In this document: positions 38,574 through 50,965 of the stretch, one piece after another
How the letters are laid out: every line of letters starts with the position of its first letter
Position numbering within the stretch: the stretch's first letter is position 1
NCBI GenBank assembly: GCA_014338405.1
Contig: JTDE01001048.1
Span: 95,014-159,013 of the forward strand
From: Paragonimus skrjabini miyazakii
Taxonomy: Eukaryota > Platyhelminthes > Trematoda > Plagiorchiida > Troglotrematidae
Length of the DNA: 64,000 bases
Direction: 5' to 3'
The notes under the pieces: generated by a model
The model's database searches: none
Seen by the model: only the letters and a program-made list of their open reading frames with translations
What the model was told of the DNA's origin: nothing
Translations under genes and position numbers: made by a program

Positions 38574-41413
38574 ATATATGTATATTAAATATTTACGCGA
38601 AGTCTACAACAGCCCACCTCGTTGAGATACCCGTTGTTGTATCTATTTTGTTGGGTTTTTTTTACTAAAAAGTAATCAATGACCGTTTTGTTGTTCATCG
38701 TTATTGAAGAAAATCTGCAGTGAGTTTAAGAGGAAACGCCATCAACAAGTGCGATATTGATGGCTACAATAGTCATTAATCAGACTAAATCTAAATGGGA
38801 AGTAGAGGAGTGAAGGAATCAGTCAGATCTTCATGAACAGACAAGGTAATCTGTTTGTCTACCCAACTTAAACTCAGTTTTAGAATACTTTTCAAAACAG
38901 ACATTTGGGCAGGTAGGACTGATTCTTGTCACAGTCGAGGTGGCTGATTTGAGCGATAAGTTACGTGCGTTTGAAGCTCTTGTCATTCTCTTTCGGTAAA
39001 CAGCCGTATACGTGCTCAATGATCTTATATATTCTCCTGTAGATTTGGCTTTGCGCTCCTGTTCACATCTCATCAGCTAACTGATTTTGATCGACTGTTA
39101 TCATTCACTCTCACACTTATTGGAGAGTAAATTACCGGTAGGATTTCATTTGTTAAAGTCTAAGCGAATAGTATGGTGTTAGTTCACACAGCAAACGCCG
39201 CTTGATGGTGTTAAGAAGCGTAGATTTTGTAGGCAATGGTTAGCAGACGATCAACCTGGCGGTAAATTTAATGTTCACATTCACCCAAGACATCCCCAAC
39301 GTTAGGCCGAATTATTTTTGTGGCATATTAATTTGGGTGAGGTGGTCTTATGTGACTATCAAAGCAACAAACACAATGAGGCTTGAATTTCTGTGTCGAG
39401 TTGACTGACCACATGGACGTTATAAGGCACTTCCCACTGTCGGTTGGTGAACGCCGCCAAGTATGTTAAACAAGACAGACAAGACAATATTGTTTGTGGT
39501 ATCGGAGAGGACAAGCATTACGAAGTTTGTAATTCCTTCTTGTAAAACGCTTGGTTTTTCAACTGATACATGTTGTACCGCAAAGTTTGATGGAACTGAT
39601 CAATAGTGAAGCGAACTTACTACTTTTCCATTGCAGTATCATCGATAGCGCAGTTGGGATTGCTGTAAGCCGAAGCAAAGCCTAATCGGTTAGGTTGATA
39701 GCAAAAACAACCTAATGCCTCAGCAGACAATTAACTGCTTCTATCTGAATAGTGCTACTGACTAAACATGTTTTAGTGATAGCACTTCCTAAGAACAATT
39801 ATTGCCTTACCGTCATTCTTTTTGCCCGATTTTCAAACGAGCGCCCACGAATTCTGTAAAACAAACAAACAATCAATTCTCAATTTTGCAAAGGAACAAA
39901 AATGTAAGATAAATTCAGTGAACGGAAGGACATAACTGTGAAAAATTGGTGTTTATAATTGTATAAACACCTCTAAATTCTTTTCCGTGAATACAGTCTT
40001 ACAGTTCTAATAGCGACCACAGCGAATTAAGCCAGATTTTAGTAAATTACTTAGGTTAAATTGCAACTCGATTTCCTACCTGTATCAAATTGGTTACCAA
40101 ACTCCCAGCTGAAGAAGAAACCAGTAAAGTTGTGTTCACAATTTAAAAAATCATACTCACACAGATTTCACGCGCATTCTCAGTATTCCCAAGAGAATGG
40201 ACATTTCAACAGTCAGTTGAAATCCCCTGAGTATTAGACGAATAAGATGAATATGAATTAGCTAAGTGGTTAGTCAGGGGGATGAAATTAATGAAGACTG
40301 TGTCCTTTGGCTGACGGCTAAAAGCGTGCACTGTCCAAAACAGGCATATTATTTAGAAAGGCGACCAGAACATTTTCTGTCAGTCAAAAAAATTACTCTG
40401 GATGCAGTGTAGATTAAGGCAAAATATTTGATTCTCTTGACTACTAGATATCAATAATCAAATACCCGTGACACAAGGGATTCAGTGACCTTAATTCAAG
40501 CAGATTGTGGGTTATAAAGTTGCTTCTGATTGGCATGAAATATATGTCAATCGACTACAGTTTCGCATATAATTACCGATTGACACCAGGATAATTTCCT
40601 GTTGTTAGACAGTCTTTGAGAACTGGCTATTTGCAGCAGTCACAAAGGCTTAAATGGCTTAATTAAATAGCACAGACGTTTATGTTTTGCGTGTAGTAGC
40701 TGCGTAGATTACTTCACTATATGTCCTTAATAACTTCAGAAGAGATGGTCCAGTAATCTCGTACAAATTCATTAATCCCATATTGCTCATCGTAATTCGA
40801 ATGAGGCCAAACCCAGTTTGTTTGGCGCTTGGAAGATTACTTAATTAAACAATCACTTCTAGAGTACTGACTGCGCTATTGCTGGCAGTTTGTGTACATA
40901 TGGTAACAGACTGTCGTGCTTAAAATGCCTCATCTACTGATAAGTAATCGGGGATTTGGTTGATTGACAATGACTTACACTCACATTTGACTATAATCTT
41001 TTGCAGGCTGTTGTAGAAAAGAAGCACCAGACTTTAGTTTCCTTCCTGCTGGAGTCCACCGTTAGAGCATATCTTTGCCATTACTTCAGTTCAATCCCTC
41101 ACGAGATGAATACGCTAATCTTGCACTAGTAACCACACGTCAAACAATACTGACATCTCTGATCAGATAGGTTAGCTAAGCTTGCTTGCGGGCGACGCTA
41201 GGGGTGTTCACTATACTCAAACGGAGACAAAGATCTCATCTGTCACTCCTCAGTTGTTGCTATCAAATGCAACATTGATGACAGTTGATATAATCAAACT
41301 TCTAATATATATCTACTTTCAAAAAGACGGTGCTTGGTAGGTCACTGTGAAGGTAAAAGTGAGAGATAAACATGTATGGTGTTAAATTTAAACAGCCTCC
41401 TTCAGTAGAAGTG
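38574..41413. other. Interval between the inverted 77-bp repeats, no gene seen
   Basis: I looked for a transposase in this 2.8 kb because it lies between inverted repeats. The longest frame (80 codons, minus, 38831-39073) has no transposase or other motif. If this was ever a DNA transposon, the coding part is gone or unrecognisable. Confidence 0.45.
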
Positions 41414-41490
41414 ATAGATGTGGCACTCTTATTTCACGTCAAAATAAGATACGATTAAGCAAAATTTAGAAAATAAACAGTTTAGTAAAT
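41414..41490 (-). repeat. 77-bp dispersed repeat, copy 2 (inverted)
   Basis: Inverted partner of 38497-38573 with 5 mismatches. It begins about 55 bases beyond the 3' hammerhead of the family A PLE. The other PLE-A copy at 25 kb lacks it, so it is not part of the PLE itself. Confidence 0.85.
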
Positions 41491-41546
41491 TCGAAACAGT
41501 TAGTTCCCTTCAGAAGTTTGAACAAAACAATCGGAATACGAAAACT

Positions 41547-41583
41547 GGTAGATGCAAGCATTTCGTATTGACTTATCAGCACC
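41547..41583 (-). ncRNA. Hammerhead-ribozyme motif of the family A PLE
   Basis: Minus strand: TTGGTG pairs with TACCAG (stem I, up to 6 bp with G-U pairs). Then come CTGATAA (core CUGAUGA with G to A at one position), GU-CAAU-AC (stem II, 2 bp), GAAA, ATGC-TT-GCAT (stem III, 4 bp) and UC at the cut site. It lies about 90 bases beyond the PLE stop codon at the place where PLE pLTRs carry hammerheads. The G8 change in the core would be expected to harm activity. Confidence 0.65.
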
Positions 41584-41670
41584 AAATTTACAATAACATG
41601 GATTGGTTTTTTGTAGCAAACAATTCAGAGGGTTGATAATCAGTAAGCGGGTTAAGATAAGTCACTAGGT

Positions 41671-43128
41671 CTAAGGAAGGGTCAAGTTCACAAACAATTT
41701 TTTCTGAACACACAGAGCTAGCTTGAAGCGATTGATTGCTACAGCTTCAACAAATCACAGGAATCTTGAATTGGAGTGACGCAACAGAACTGTGAATGCG
41801 CAAGCTGGATTGATAGCATGACCAGTGGTCAGGACGTGTCTAGCGACTGATGAAACTGGCTGTTTACGTGTTTCAGCAACATTGCCGTTCTCCGGTAACA
41901 CGAACTTTTGCATCCATTTGGGCAAGTGTTCCTTCATTCTGGAGATCAGACGTCTTTCGGTTCTGCCTATGTAACTTTCACCGCAGTTACATGTAAATTG
42001 GTAAACACAATGTGAGGTAAAACCGATAGGCTGGTCTCCTTTGATTGAAGGCACTGGTAACTTTTGGGTCCGAGAGAGTACACGGAGTTCAGCCGCGTTA
42101 TATGTTCGTTTAAGTGAACTTCTCAGTCGTTGTGTTGTTTGCCGCATGATATGGTCACCCTTGAAGGGCAACTCTATGTAAACCCTCATTTTCACTACAG
42201 TGATCACTTCTTCGGACGGCGCTTTTTGTCTGCTATACCTTTCTGTGAACTTTTTAGGGTAACCGTTAGATTGTAAGACAGAAGTGATCAAGTCTAGTTC
42301 CTCCGCAAGACTGTCATGAGTACAGATTCGTCTTGCCCGTGTGAACAGTGTGTTTATTAGTGCTCGTTTATGTTGGATCGGTGTGAAACTGTTGAAGTTT
42401 AGGTATTGGCCGGACCATGTGGGTTTCCTATAGACAGCTCTTTTAATCGAGCCATCTTCTCGGCGACATATGAGTATGTCTAGAAATGGCAGACAATTGT
42501 TGGCCTCAAATTCACACGTAACCTTCAGGTTAGAGTGACAACTATTTAGACGTTGCACCAAGTTATCTATTACCTGTTTGGATTGACTGAATATCAGTGT
42601 GTCGTCGACGTAACGTTTGTAGTATGACAAACCTGCTATCTCGGTTGCTAGCTCCTGCTCAATTTTTAACATGAAGAAGTCTGCTAAGATGGGACCAAGC
42701 GGGCTTCCCATGACCACTCCATCTATTTGGCGGTAGGATTGCTCGAGGAAACTAAAACTGACATTCTCAGTGCAGAGCAACAAACTTTCTCTTAGTATAT
42801 TGGTTGGCAGTGGCAACGTAATGTGGTTCGATTCAACGAGCTCACAAATATAGTCAGTCGTTTCATGTAGAGGGACGTTTGTGAACAGCGACTGAACGTC
42901 CACAGAACACATCAGTTCATCAGCAATGTTACGATTGTTCAAGTCGTTAATCAATTCCAGAGAATCTTTGATAGAGTGTGCCTGAAATTTTTGTTCCAGT
43001 GGAGTTAGAATAGCCACTAACCAACGCGCCAACTTATGGTATGGGGAGTTTGTCATCGCCAAAATTAGCCGCTGCGGCCAAGAATAAGTAGTGGTCATCG
43101 TAAACTTTAGAAATTTATTGACCACATC
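41671..43128 (-). pseudogene. Penelope-like element, family A: RT + GIY-YIG endonuclease, 5'-truncated
   Basis: One minus-strand frame of about 485 codons covers most of a PLE protein. In order: RLILAMTNSPYHKLARWL (early RT block), SVDVQSLFTNVPL (motif A with catalytic Asp), GVVMGSPLGPILADFF (motif B), YYKRYVDDTLIF (motif C; YVDD at 42601-42612), FLDILICRREDGS and WSGQYLNF (thumb), then VYQFTCNCGESYIGRTERRL (GIY-YIG with C-x-C) and histidines in KEHLPKW and ARHVLTTGH (CCHH). The frame is broken only by a TGA at 41755-41757, 28 codons before the TAG at 41671-41673, and opens after a TAG at 43129-43131. Nothing upstream resembles the N-terminal RT region, so the copy is 5'-truncated. In a live element the protein nicks DNA and copies its RNA from the nick. 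This is the youngest large PLE copy in the window. Confidence 0.95.
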
Positions 43129-43131
43129 CTA

Positions 43132-45845
43132 GTCATCGATACTAAAAACCTTCATCTAGAACTTGTCCTCCCTGTTACTAATATGGAGGCTAACGGGGTA
43201 AATTTCGTTCATCTTAGTGCTGGTTCCTTCACAATAGTTTCAGTTCCGTTTGTCACCCACATACTTATCGCAGCTACACTTGATCATCCAGTAACGCGGC
43301 TTCCATGACAACCTAAATCCGTATAGCTTAGATAATTACTTCAAGGGTACCCCGTTTTCCATTCCCTGTTTGCTCCATATAAAAATACAATGGTATAAAC
43401 TGCCTTATGAGGAAGCACGTATTTGTCAAGTTGAACTCTCACAATCTAATGGCTTATCAGCATTAGATTATTGGTATGTACGGAGTCAAACGGATCGCTA
43501 GCTATTCAGAAACCTAGCGCGAAACCTGTTTCTCGCAAAATTCGTTATTGCACGCTGTGTCCTGCAGTTGGAAGCAATCATGGTCGAATTACATTTTTTG
43601 AAACGTAGTGTTGTAAAAGTATAATGTTGAGCAGAATTCGTTTTACTTGCAGTTTTACTTACAGTGGCTAAGTAGTTTAAATGTTCAACTAACTCGTTTA
43701 ACACCAACATCTATCCGTTTTTATCAACATAAATCAACGGTTTTCTTCAATAAAAAATAAGCAATCTGACGTTGATAATATTACTGTCTGGTTTTAGGTG
43801 ACAGTGTCCAAAACAAAATATGCAACCATTTGAAAGATATTTGGTTATTCGTCTTCCCGACGAGAACGGACACCTCAGTGGTGACTAACTGTTAACGTTT
43901 AGGTCTGATCTGTTGTGGCTCCCTCTTAAATGCCTTCAAGGAATGTGCGTTTGCCTAACACTATTTACTAACGAGCTATGACCAAATATCCTGGAATCGT
44001 TGAAAATGTGTTCAAAGGCAAAGTTATGGTGACAGTATGCTTGGCAATACTGAAGTAAAATAGTCTCCCGATAGTATAGAAAAATATATTTCTTTTTGCA
44101 GCCTCTGAGGCTCGGCCAAACTTTTCTTCAAGATTAGATTACAAGTGAGTGAATGAGCAAGTAGATCAATCAGTTGGAAGCAGCATTTTGACTCTTTTTG
44201 ACTTTCACTTTTATGCAACACCACCTGTCAGTTGTCTCAAGTATGATAGAACCATACTAGGTTTGTGTTACATTAAGCAAAACAATATGAATTAGTACGT
44301 GTTACAAAGCATCTGTTGTGCGAAAAAACCTGAAAACATTCTCAGTCGTATCTGTGGGTGATATTCTGTTCACTTAGACCGGAAAGCTTTCTATCTACAA
44401 ATTTAAAATATTTCTACTAAGTCACTTAATATGGTTTCTTGTCTTTGAGATTTATGGTTTGAACCACAAGTTTTAAGGCGTCAGTGATGTCCATGTTTGT
44501 CTTGCTAATGCCGCTCTTTGTGTTCTTAGTAAGCGTATTTNNNNNNNNNNNNNNNNNNNNNNNNNNNNNNNNNNNNNNNNNNNNNNNNNNNNNNNNNNNN
44601 NNNNNNNNNNNNNNNNNNNNNNNNNNNNNNNNNNNNNNNNTTGTCTCAAATTCAGAAAATCTTTTAAACTGTCAAACTCCTCACATTCTCCAATAGTTTT
44701 CTTTACGCTGATGGGGTAAGGCCAAATGAAAATTGATGAGAACTTTAAGTGGTAATCGGAAAGGCAACCAAATTAAATGACTCGTAATTTTTCCTGCGAT
44801 CTCTTTTACTCCTTGTTGAAAAACCGTCGAAATTTTGCTTACCGTTCAGTCGGCCCATGATTTTTGTAGACAAAACTTGACGAAAGACCCTACATGATTT
44901 ATTGAATTTCCTGAAATCCAGTGAAATACTGAGGCTTATTTCATCAAACATTGACCGGTTCTGACCTCCAGTACATCAACAGCTATCATTTGTGTGTTTG
45001 GAACAAGACTGAAAACCTGTTATTTATGCAGCTCGTCCTTCAGTCTGTACACAAAATGGTTAGACATAAACTGTATTTTCGACCGCTTCCTGATTATATC
45101 AATATATATGAGTATGGACAGTTTTTAATTGCGTTAAATTTTCAGTGTTCACCAGCAGCAAAATGAACAACAATCAAATGGTTGGTATGCTTCTCAGAAC
45201 CCTATTTCCATCCTTAATCCTAGCCATTATTGCTGAGGATGAGACAATGGAGTGCACTCATCATTCATTCATGCCATCGGCAGTGTTTCGCATTTGGAAG
45301 CCAGAGTTGAAGTGTTGCATTTTAGTACATGATTATACATTCAATCATCGGAGTTTCAACAGGATACAACATTGAATGCTTATCAACTCATTTTGAGTTT
45401 GAATAACTGAATGACTGAACTGGTCGCCTACTGAGTCCTTGCCTAGTTCACGTTAGATACAATTTCCTTGAACAAGCTGTTCTGATGCAGGTGTTTTTTC
45501 ACTATTTTAAATTAGAAAGCATTTTGTAACCAAGCAACTTTTATCGCTTGCACGAGGCGATGAACTTGCGACTGGACATAATTAATTCAGTGTGGGAGTG
45601 TGATGCTTATTAAACTTGGCAGGCATATTGCACAGTCTGTCAGTCCTTACATTTGAGTTTTAAAAGCTGGGGTACCTGACGTAGAGTTCCATTTGATGGT
45701 CTGGGGCAGATTCTAACATTGCCTGCACCATTGAAAGCTGTATACATTCTAATGAGCCGGTCCAGGATTCATCAAATATTACTGAAGTAAACGCCTTGCC
45801 CTGTGACAAGGCCGTTATATAATTTTGTTATGCCGACCTTGACTG
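43132..45845. other. Gene-poor region, includes one scaffold gap
   Basis: Nothing recognisable. The missing 5' part of the PLE was searched for at 43.1-43.8 kb and not found. Confidence 0.5.
44541..44640. other. Assembly gap (100 N)
   Basis: Exactly 100 unresolved bases; a scaffold filler of unknown true length. Confidence 0.99.
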
Positions 45846-46938
45846 TTGGTATTATCCTTGTATGATAGAAAGAGACTCCGGACACCCTGGTTTATTAGCC
45901 TAACGACCGCTACTCTGATGTCAACTGTCGATCAGTCAGCTTACTTAACATTTTGTTCAAGATCATGGAATACTAGTTCGAGCGAGGTATTTTCATGTCA
46001 CAGAGTGTACTCCGGTCAAATAAACCCGCACAGACAATACGGTGTTAGTTACAGGTAGTTTAGTGATCTCCAACGAACACAACATTATATTGGGTATCAC
46101 TTATGATCTGGCTAAGGCGTTTGGATTGGTGCCGCAGGGATCACTTCGGTTACAAATGAACTCTGTGGCACCGTAGGTGATGGTAATTATCGTTTCCTAA
46201 CGGTGAAACCTTTTGAAGTAGAGTTTAATTCGACCTCTCTTTTTTCGCGATTACTGTCGGGAAGTGTTCCACGAGAATCAATTTCGGGACCACTGTTATT
46301 TTAATTTATGCTTGTTGTTCAGCGAATCCTCTGTTCTTTATGGATGATTTGAAAATGTAAAAGTTCCACACACCACGTGCTGACACCAACACAGTCAAAC
46401 CATTATCAAAGGAGTTGTGCTTTCTCACTGTAGGTGACAAGTGTGCAGACTTGATTATCGGTGGCAGTCTTGGCTACGTACACCTAACACACAACGTGCA
46501 AATGGCTACGAGTGTTTCCAAGGTGATCCTTAAAAAAGGTCTAGGCACATGGCTTTCATGTAAATCGTGCTTCTCATATAATCATTACAAGCGGTAAGAG
46601 AGTATTGGGTACATTAAGCACAATAAAACAAACCTTTCCTCTTATTGACACAAACGCTTTTTAAACAATTTCCAGGTTTGCTGTTCAAATATCGCTCGAA
46701 ACCTTAACACTGCATCTTAATTTGATCTTGAAAAAGAACATTGCTCACTAAGGCGTGCGCAGACTTCTATGAAGACAATAGTAGTAGACCTTTAAAACAT
46801 AATGGTCGAGTCTTATTTCGAAATAGCTTGGATTTGCCTACCGAAGAGATGACAAAGGAGCTGATCAACCCTACGTATCTAAGTGAACTAAGAGGTCATA
46901 AACAAAAACTATATGAAATAAAAACAAGCATTTTTTGA
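45846..46938 (+). pseudogene. Decayed CR1-type (Jockey superfamily) LINE reverse transcriptase
   Basis: Pieces of a non-LTR RT occur in the correct order in shifting frames. DLAKAF near 46105 fits motif A (D-x-x-K-A-F). Then VPRESISGPLLF at about 46268-46300 fits P-Q-G-S-x-x-G-P-L-L-F, and LFFMDDLKM at 46331-46357 fits the F-A-D-D-x-K catalytic box with Ala replaced by Met. In the same frame after one stop come the thumb-like GGSLGYVHL and KKGLGTWLS (E-K-D-L-G-V). Further on, GYIK...RFLNNF and, at 46741-46938, NPTYLSELRGHKQKLYEIK match the C-terminal L-x-x-L-x-x-R-R-x-R-G-D-x-I-x-x-Y-K signature. At least two frameshifts and several stops mean it is an old dead copy. The endonuclease part was not found. 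Clade assignment is by general resemblance. Confidence 0.72.
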
Positions 46939-47210
46939 CAAGAGTTTACTGGAGAGGTAGTGCAGTGAAACGGTCTAATGCCAGTTTTAATTGGTATTTT
47001 TTCATGGGTACAATTTATGACGTACTTGGACTCGTACTTGGACCTGCTTATCAGACGTAGGTTGTGAACGACAAACTATCAAGTTTTTATTTTCCCCGTT
47101 GCTTGTAATTTTATATTTGGCTTATAAAGAGCGATGTTACATCATTTTTCAACGATTACCTTTTAGCAAGGCTGACGCCTAACAGCCGCCGGAGGAAACG
47201 ATGTACTCAC

Positions 47211-47306
47211 CCGTGGGACTTGGGCTTTCAGTCTCTCATCGGTAGCTTCCTGATACACTGAACTATAAAATGTCACAGTGTAATCTTTGGCTGGCATCTT
47301 GTGAAT
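47211..47306 (-). other. Candidate internal exon of an unknown host gene (speculative)
   Basis: On the minus strand a pyrimidine-rich acceptor (AATTTTTCCTCAG) precedes a 96-base stretch ending at a canonical donor (GTGAGTAC). The stretch is 32 whole codons, phase 0 at both ends, and translates to a natural-looking hydrophilic peptide (IHKMPAKDYTVTFYSSVYQE, then ATDERLKAQVPR). I cannot name a family. Splice-like sites occur often by chance in AT-rich DNA, so this is only a suggestion. If true, the surrounding sequence would be intron of a minus-strand gene. Confidence 0.25.
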
Positions 47307-50300
47307 CTGAGGAAAAATTTGTTGCCGATTATTTTTGGCTGTTTCTGTCACAAATACGGGTTGATGATTAATGGTTCGTAATCACCACGGTGTATAAAAA
47401 TTTCTGCACTATGCACTGGTACAAATTGGCTGCTGTCAATTGTTCCCAGTTCCTCGGCATACTTAGCCATATAGCTTAGTCTCAAGCATTACCTGGATAT
47501 TAAAAGCGGCAATAAATCTTGAGGGAAATAGACGAGACAATTTGCAGCTTACTGATTCAACGTCGCAATGTTGTAGGTAGTTCAATGCAGAAAATTGGTT
47601 AAGAGGAACATTTTGTGATCTATCATGCCACGTAATCACTCATCGGACTTTGGTTAACATTGACACAACGACTAAAGCATCTCCTGTAGAATTATTACTG
47701 GTGATATTGCTAACAAAACGTTTAGAATTCTAGAAATTGACAAATACTGAAGTCAGTTTACACACATTCTTTAGACGAAGTTCAATTAATCTGCCAATGT
47801 TGATGCGGAAGCCGTTGCTGAACTAGATCAGAACAGTTAAGATTCTGACCAAATTTGAAAACTTTTTCAATGAAACCCTCATCATTGGGTAACCTGAGAT
47901 GTTGTGATATGGGTGCTTACATTCAGTGTATCGAATTTTAATGTGCGGTGAAGGTGATGGGTTCAAATTACGCTGGGGCCTGTAATGAAAAATGTCGTTT
48001 CACGTATATAACTTTACCTTACACACACTGAGGTACTGAGTAGATCGGTAGGCATCTGAAATGGACTGTTGGCACTGGGATTAATACCCTACCACGTACA
48101 TTGCATAATTATCCTAAGATGCTACAAGACCGCGTTTCCCTCAAAGGATTCATACATATCAGCTAATAAGTGGCAATGTCCATTGTGCGGAGCTTGAAGT
48201 GTGGGCCGCAAATTTTTACAAATTGTACAACTAAACCTCTGTGTACGTGTTCTCCTCACCGCAAAGATTGTTTTTATACAGTCGCATCAATGGTTTAATG
48301 CATTGTCACATTCTACAAAAGCAACCTTTGATAATTAAGATGACCAGTTGTTTGGTGTCCCAAATCTTCCTGTATCTATAATCGGTCACTGCGTCAAGCA
48401 ACCGCAGTTTCGGACACCAATTCGAGCACTTCAATTGAGTTGAATGATGGCAAAACGTGGCTGCCGAACCAATAAATGAGGTTTTTTGGACTAATTTCGA
48501 CAGTTCTTGACGTTTGAAGGCCTGTAACCAGCGTATTAATTCTAGTGGCAGTTACTATTAAATTAGGAGGAGAACGTGCGTGTTGACTGCCCACTTGCAC
48601 CGAATGGTCTTTTTGGGATACATTAATCAGAACGGCACAATGATAGTATATTCCGTTGTATTAGTATGTCACATGTTCTGTGTCATCACAGTTATTAATG
48701 ACCGTTCGATGTTTTATAAAATGTCAACCCTGAGGTTGAAGAGTACAAGATCACAGGGACCCCAAATTTGCAGCGGGTTTTCAAACCATATTTTATATGA
48801 TCATAAGAAGGTGACCGTTCAACCAGCACCCACATTTGTTACTCTTCCAAACTATCGGTGATGATTTGTTTACTCCATTTTTAACCGGTATGTCATTCAG
48901 CTTCCCAGCTACCGTTTATTTTTGGGTAACGTGAACAAAGGTATATTTGACGTGGACTCAAAATGAACGTATTGTGATTGCGAGTCTTTTTAGCGGGTTT
49001 TGAGAACAACATATTCCCCAGAAGTGTTATTGTTCGTGTAACACTTGAGGATAGTCGTATTTCGATAAGCAAATTTAACACACGTTGGCTAAATGTTCAC
49101 TGTGAGAAGAAAATTCACCGGCAATTGTTAACAGAAGTTAATGATTTGTTTGCAAGACCGCTACATTAAACATACGGTAAATTCTTTACGACTAACTTGA
49201 CAGCAGGTAGCCTCTTCACAAGTGTACGGCCGTAGTATCCAGATATGGACAGTTGCACGAATTTTTGCATGTTGTAACCAATACCATCCTCATACTTGTT
49301 TTTACTATAAAATATTATAGCATTCAGTTTGTATTCGGAGACCGCAACACATGAAACATCCACTACCTAATAGACAACTGCGAAAATTCCGGGATAATTT
49401 CCATGACGTGACTTCAGGTATGCATCTCTGAACCACTTCCCAATAAAATTGATTGATAAACAGCTGATCCCTACTGGGAATTTCTCAACCTATGACATGA
49501 ACCAGTGCCTACCTCGTAATGCATTTCAGTTTCCCAAATATTATTTTACATTCGTTAAGTAAACAAGTGAACTAATCTCATGGAGGATAATGTAAACGGT
49601 GAATTCTCATTGGTGCCATATGTCTTGATAGGAGTTAATGTTGCCGGCTTACTCCTCCTACCTCGTTATTACAATGCCAACTGACATTGAGGTTCATTCC
49701 AACCGATGACAATTCCATATTTTTCGGCCGGTGACTTGTTCTTTCTATTAACTGACGTAGCTCTTTTGACCGGGAGGCACTTCGTTCCGACATTAGGTCA
49801 CATGTGAAACGACTATTAGTAAGTCACTCGAGTGTGTTTCCGAGATTCACTGATGAATGATCAGCATTGATGAATACATGGCCAAGTTGTCGTCTGTATT
49901 GTACTTTTAAAAAGTTGCGCGACTGACTCACTCGCTAGGCTTTCAATGTTTGTTTAACCGTTACAACTGCGGGCATGTGAAGTATCAAAGCACAACCACC
50001 CGTCGAACTTCTCAGAAGTGAGAGTTAGTCCAAGCAGATAACCCCAACTTCAAAGGAAATTCACAAACATGGAGCATCAGATAACACCCTAATTTGTGGG
50101 AAACCAAGGAGCTTACAAACAGGAGAAGCTAAACAACTTCATATAGATTCTGTGAATGAAAACTTTTAGAGTTACAGAATTCAATTACTAGATAAAACGA
50201 ATACCTTGTCGTTTTAGTGATAAATGCCGTGAAGCAAAATAGTGTGAACTAAGCCTAAGGAGTGTTCAGTAATATCAAGTTCGTTTGTGCTCATGGTGAA

Positions 50301-50744
50301 CCTAGATTGAACCACAAATAGCAAGACCGTTGGACCCGCCAACATGGGTGTGTCCATTTTGTTTGAGTTACATCGGTCGGTCCTATCACCTCAATGTGTT
50401 CCACCTACTGATGTCCACGATTGTCAGTAACTGGGTTTTGGTCAACATCTTGGATACCGACAAGCAGCGCGGTGCCAGAGGTGGATGTTTTATTAAACCA
50501 AAATCTTTTTTTCACAGATAGTGAAAAGCTGCCTTCAGAAATGACTTGCAACTTAGTGAAACACTGATGAAAATCTACCGATTTTATACCGGTGACCGAA
50601 CGACTTCAAGCGTTTTCACAATGTTATCCCTCATTGGTGAGGCCACGGCTTGAAAGTTCCGAGCCACTTACGGTATTTCTCAGTTTTGCGAACGTGGTGA
50701 CAAGTCATGGTTCCTTGCTGTAAGTCAACGTACTCTGAAATGCT

Positions 50745-50965
50745 CGGTTAATTGGTTCGTAGACGATGGTTGTTGTGGATTGGTGGTATCGTATTGACAA
50801 CACATTTGAGCGTTTTTCTGGATGTGAACTGGATAGTTCACTAAAAATCTGCTTGAACTGAGCCGCTTCATTTCACAAGCCTTTCTGAAGACCTTTCATG
50901 GAAAAGACAGCAATATATTCCGACATGCCTGGAAGACAACTTATTTCAACTTCTGTTTTTCCAGA
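50745..50965 (+). pseudogene. Faint PLE reverse-transcriptase relic (speculative)
   Basis: One frame reads WFVDD, then 38 codons (with four stops), then FLKTF...DSNIFRHAW...YFNF. In the intact family A copy YVDD is also followed by exactly 38 residues before FLDIL...DGSIKRAVY...YLNF. The equal spacing is the main support; residue identity is low and stops are present. It may be a very old PLE copy or coincidence. Confidence 0.3.

Noticed and set aside
44484..44696. Open frame across the second N gap
   Set aside because: Same reason: 100 filler N inside the frame.
50330..50521. CLSYIGRS peptide resembling a GIY-YIG core
   Set aside because: The preceding GIY-like block and the following H-containing helix cannot be aligned. 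The similarity is too short to annotate.
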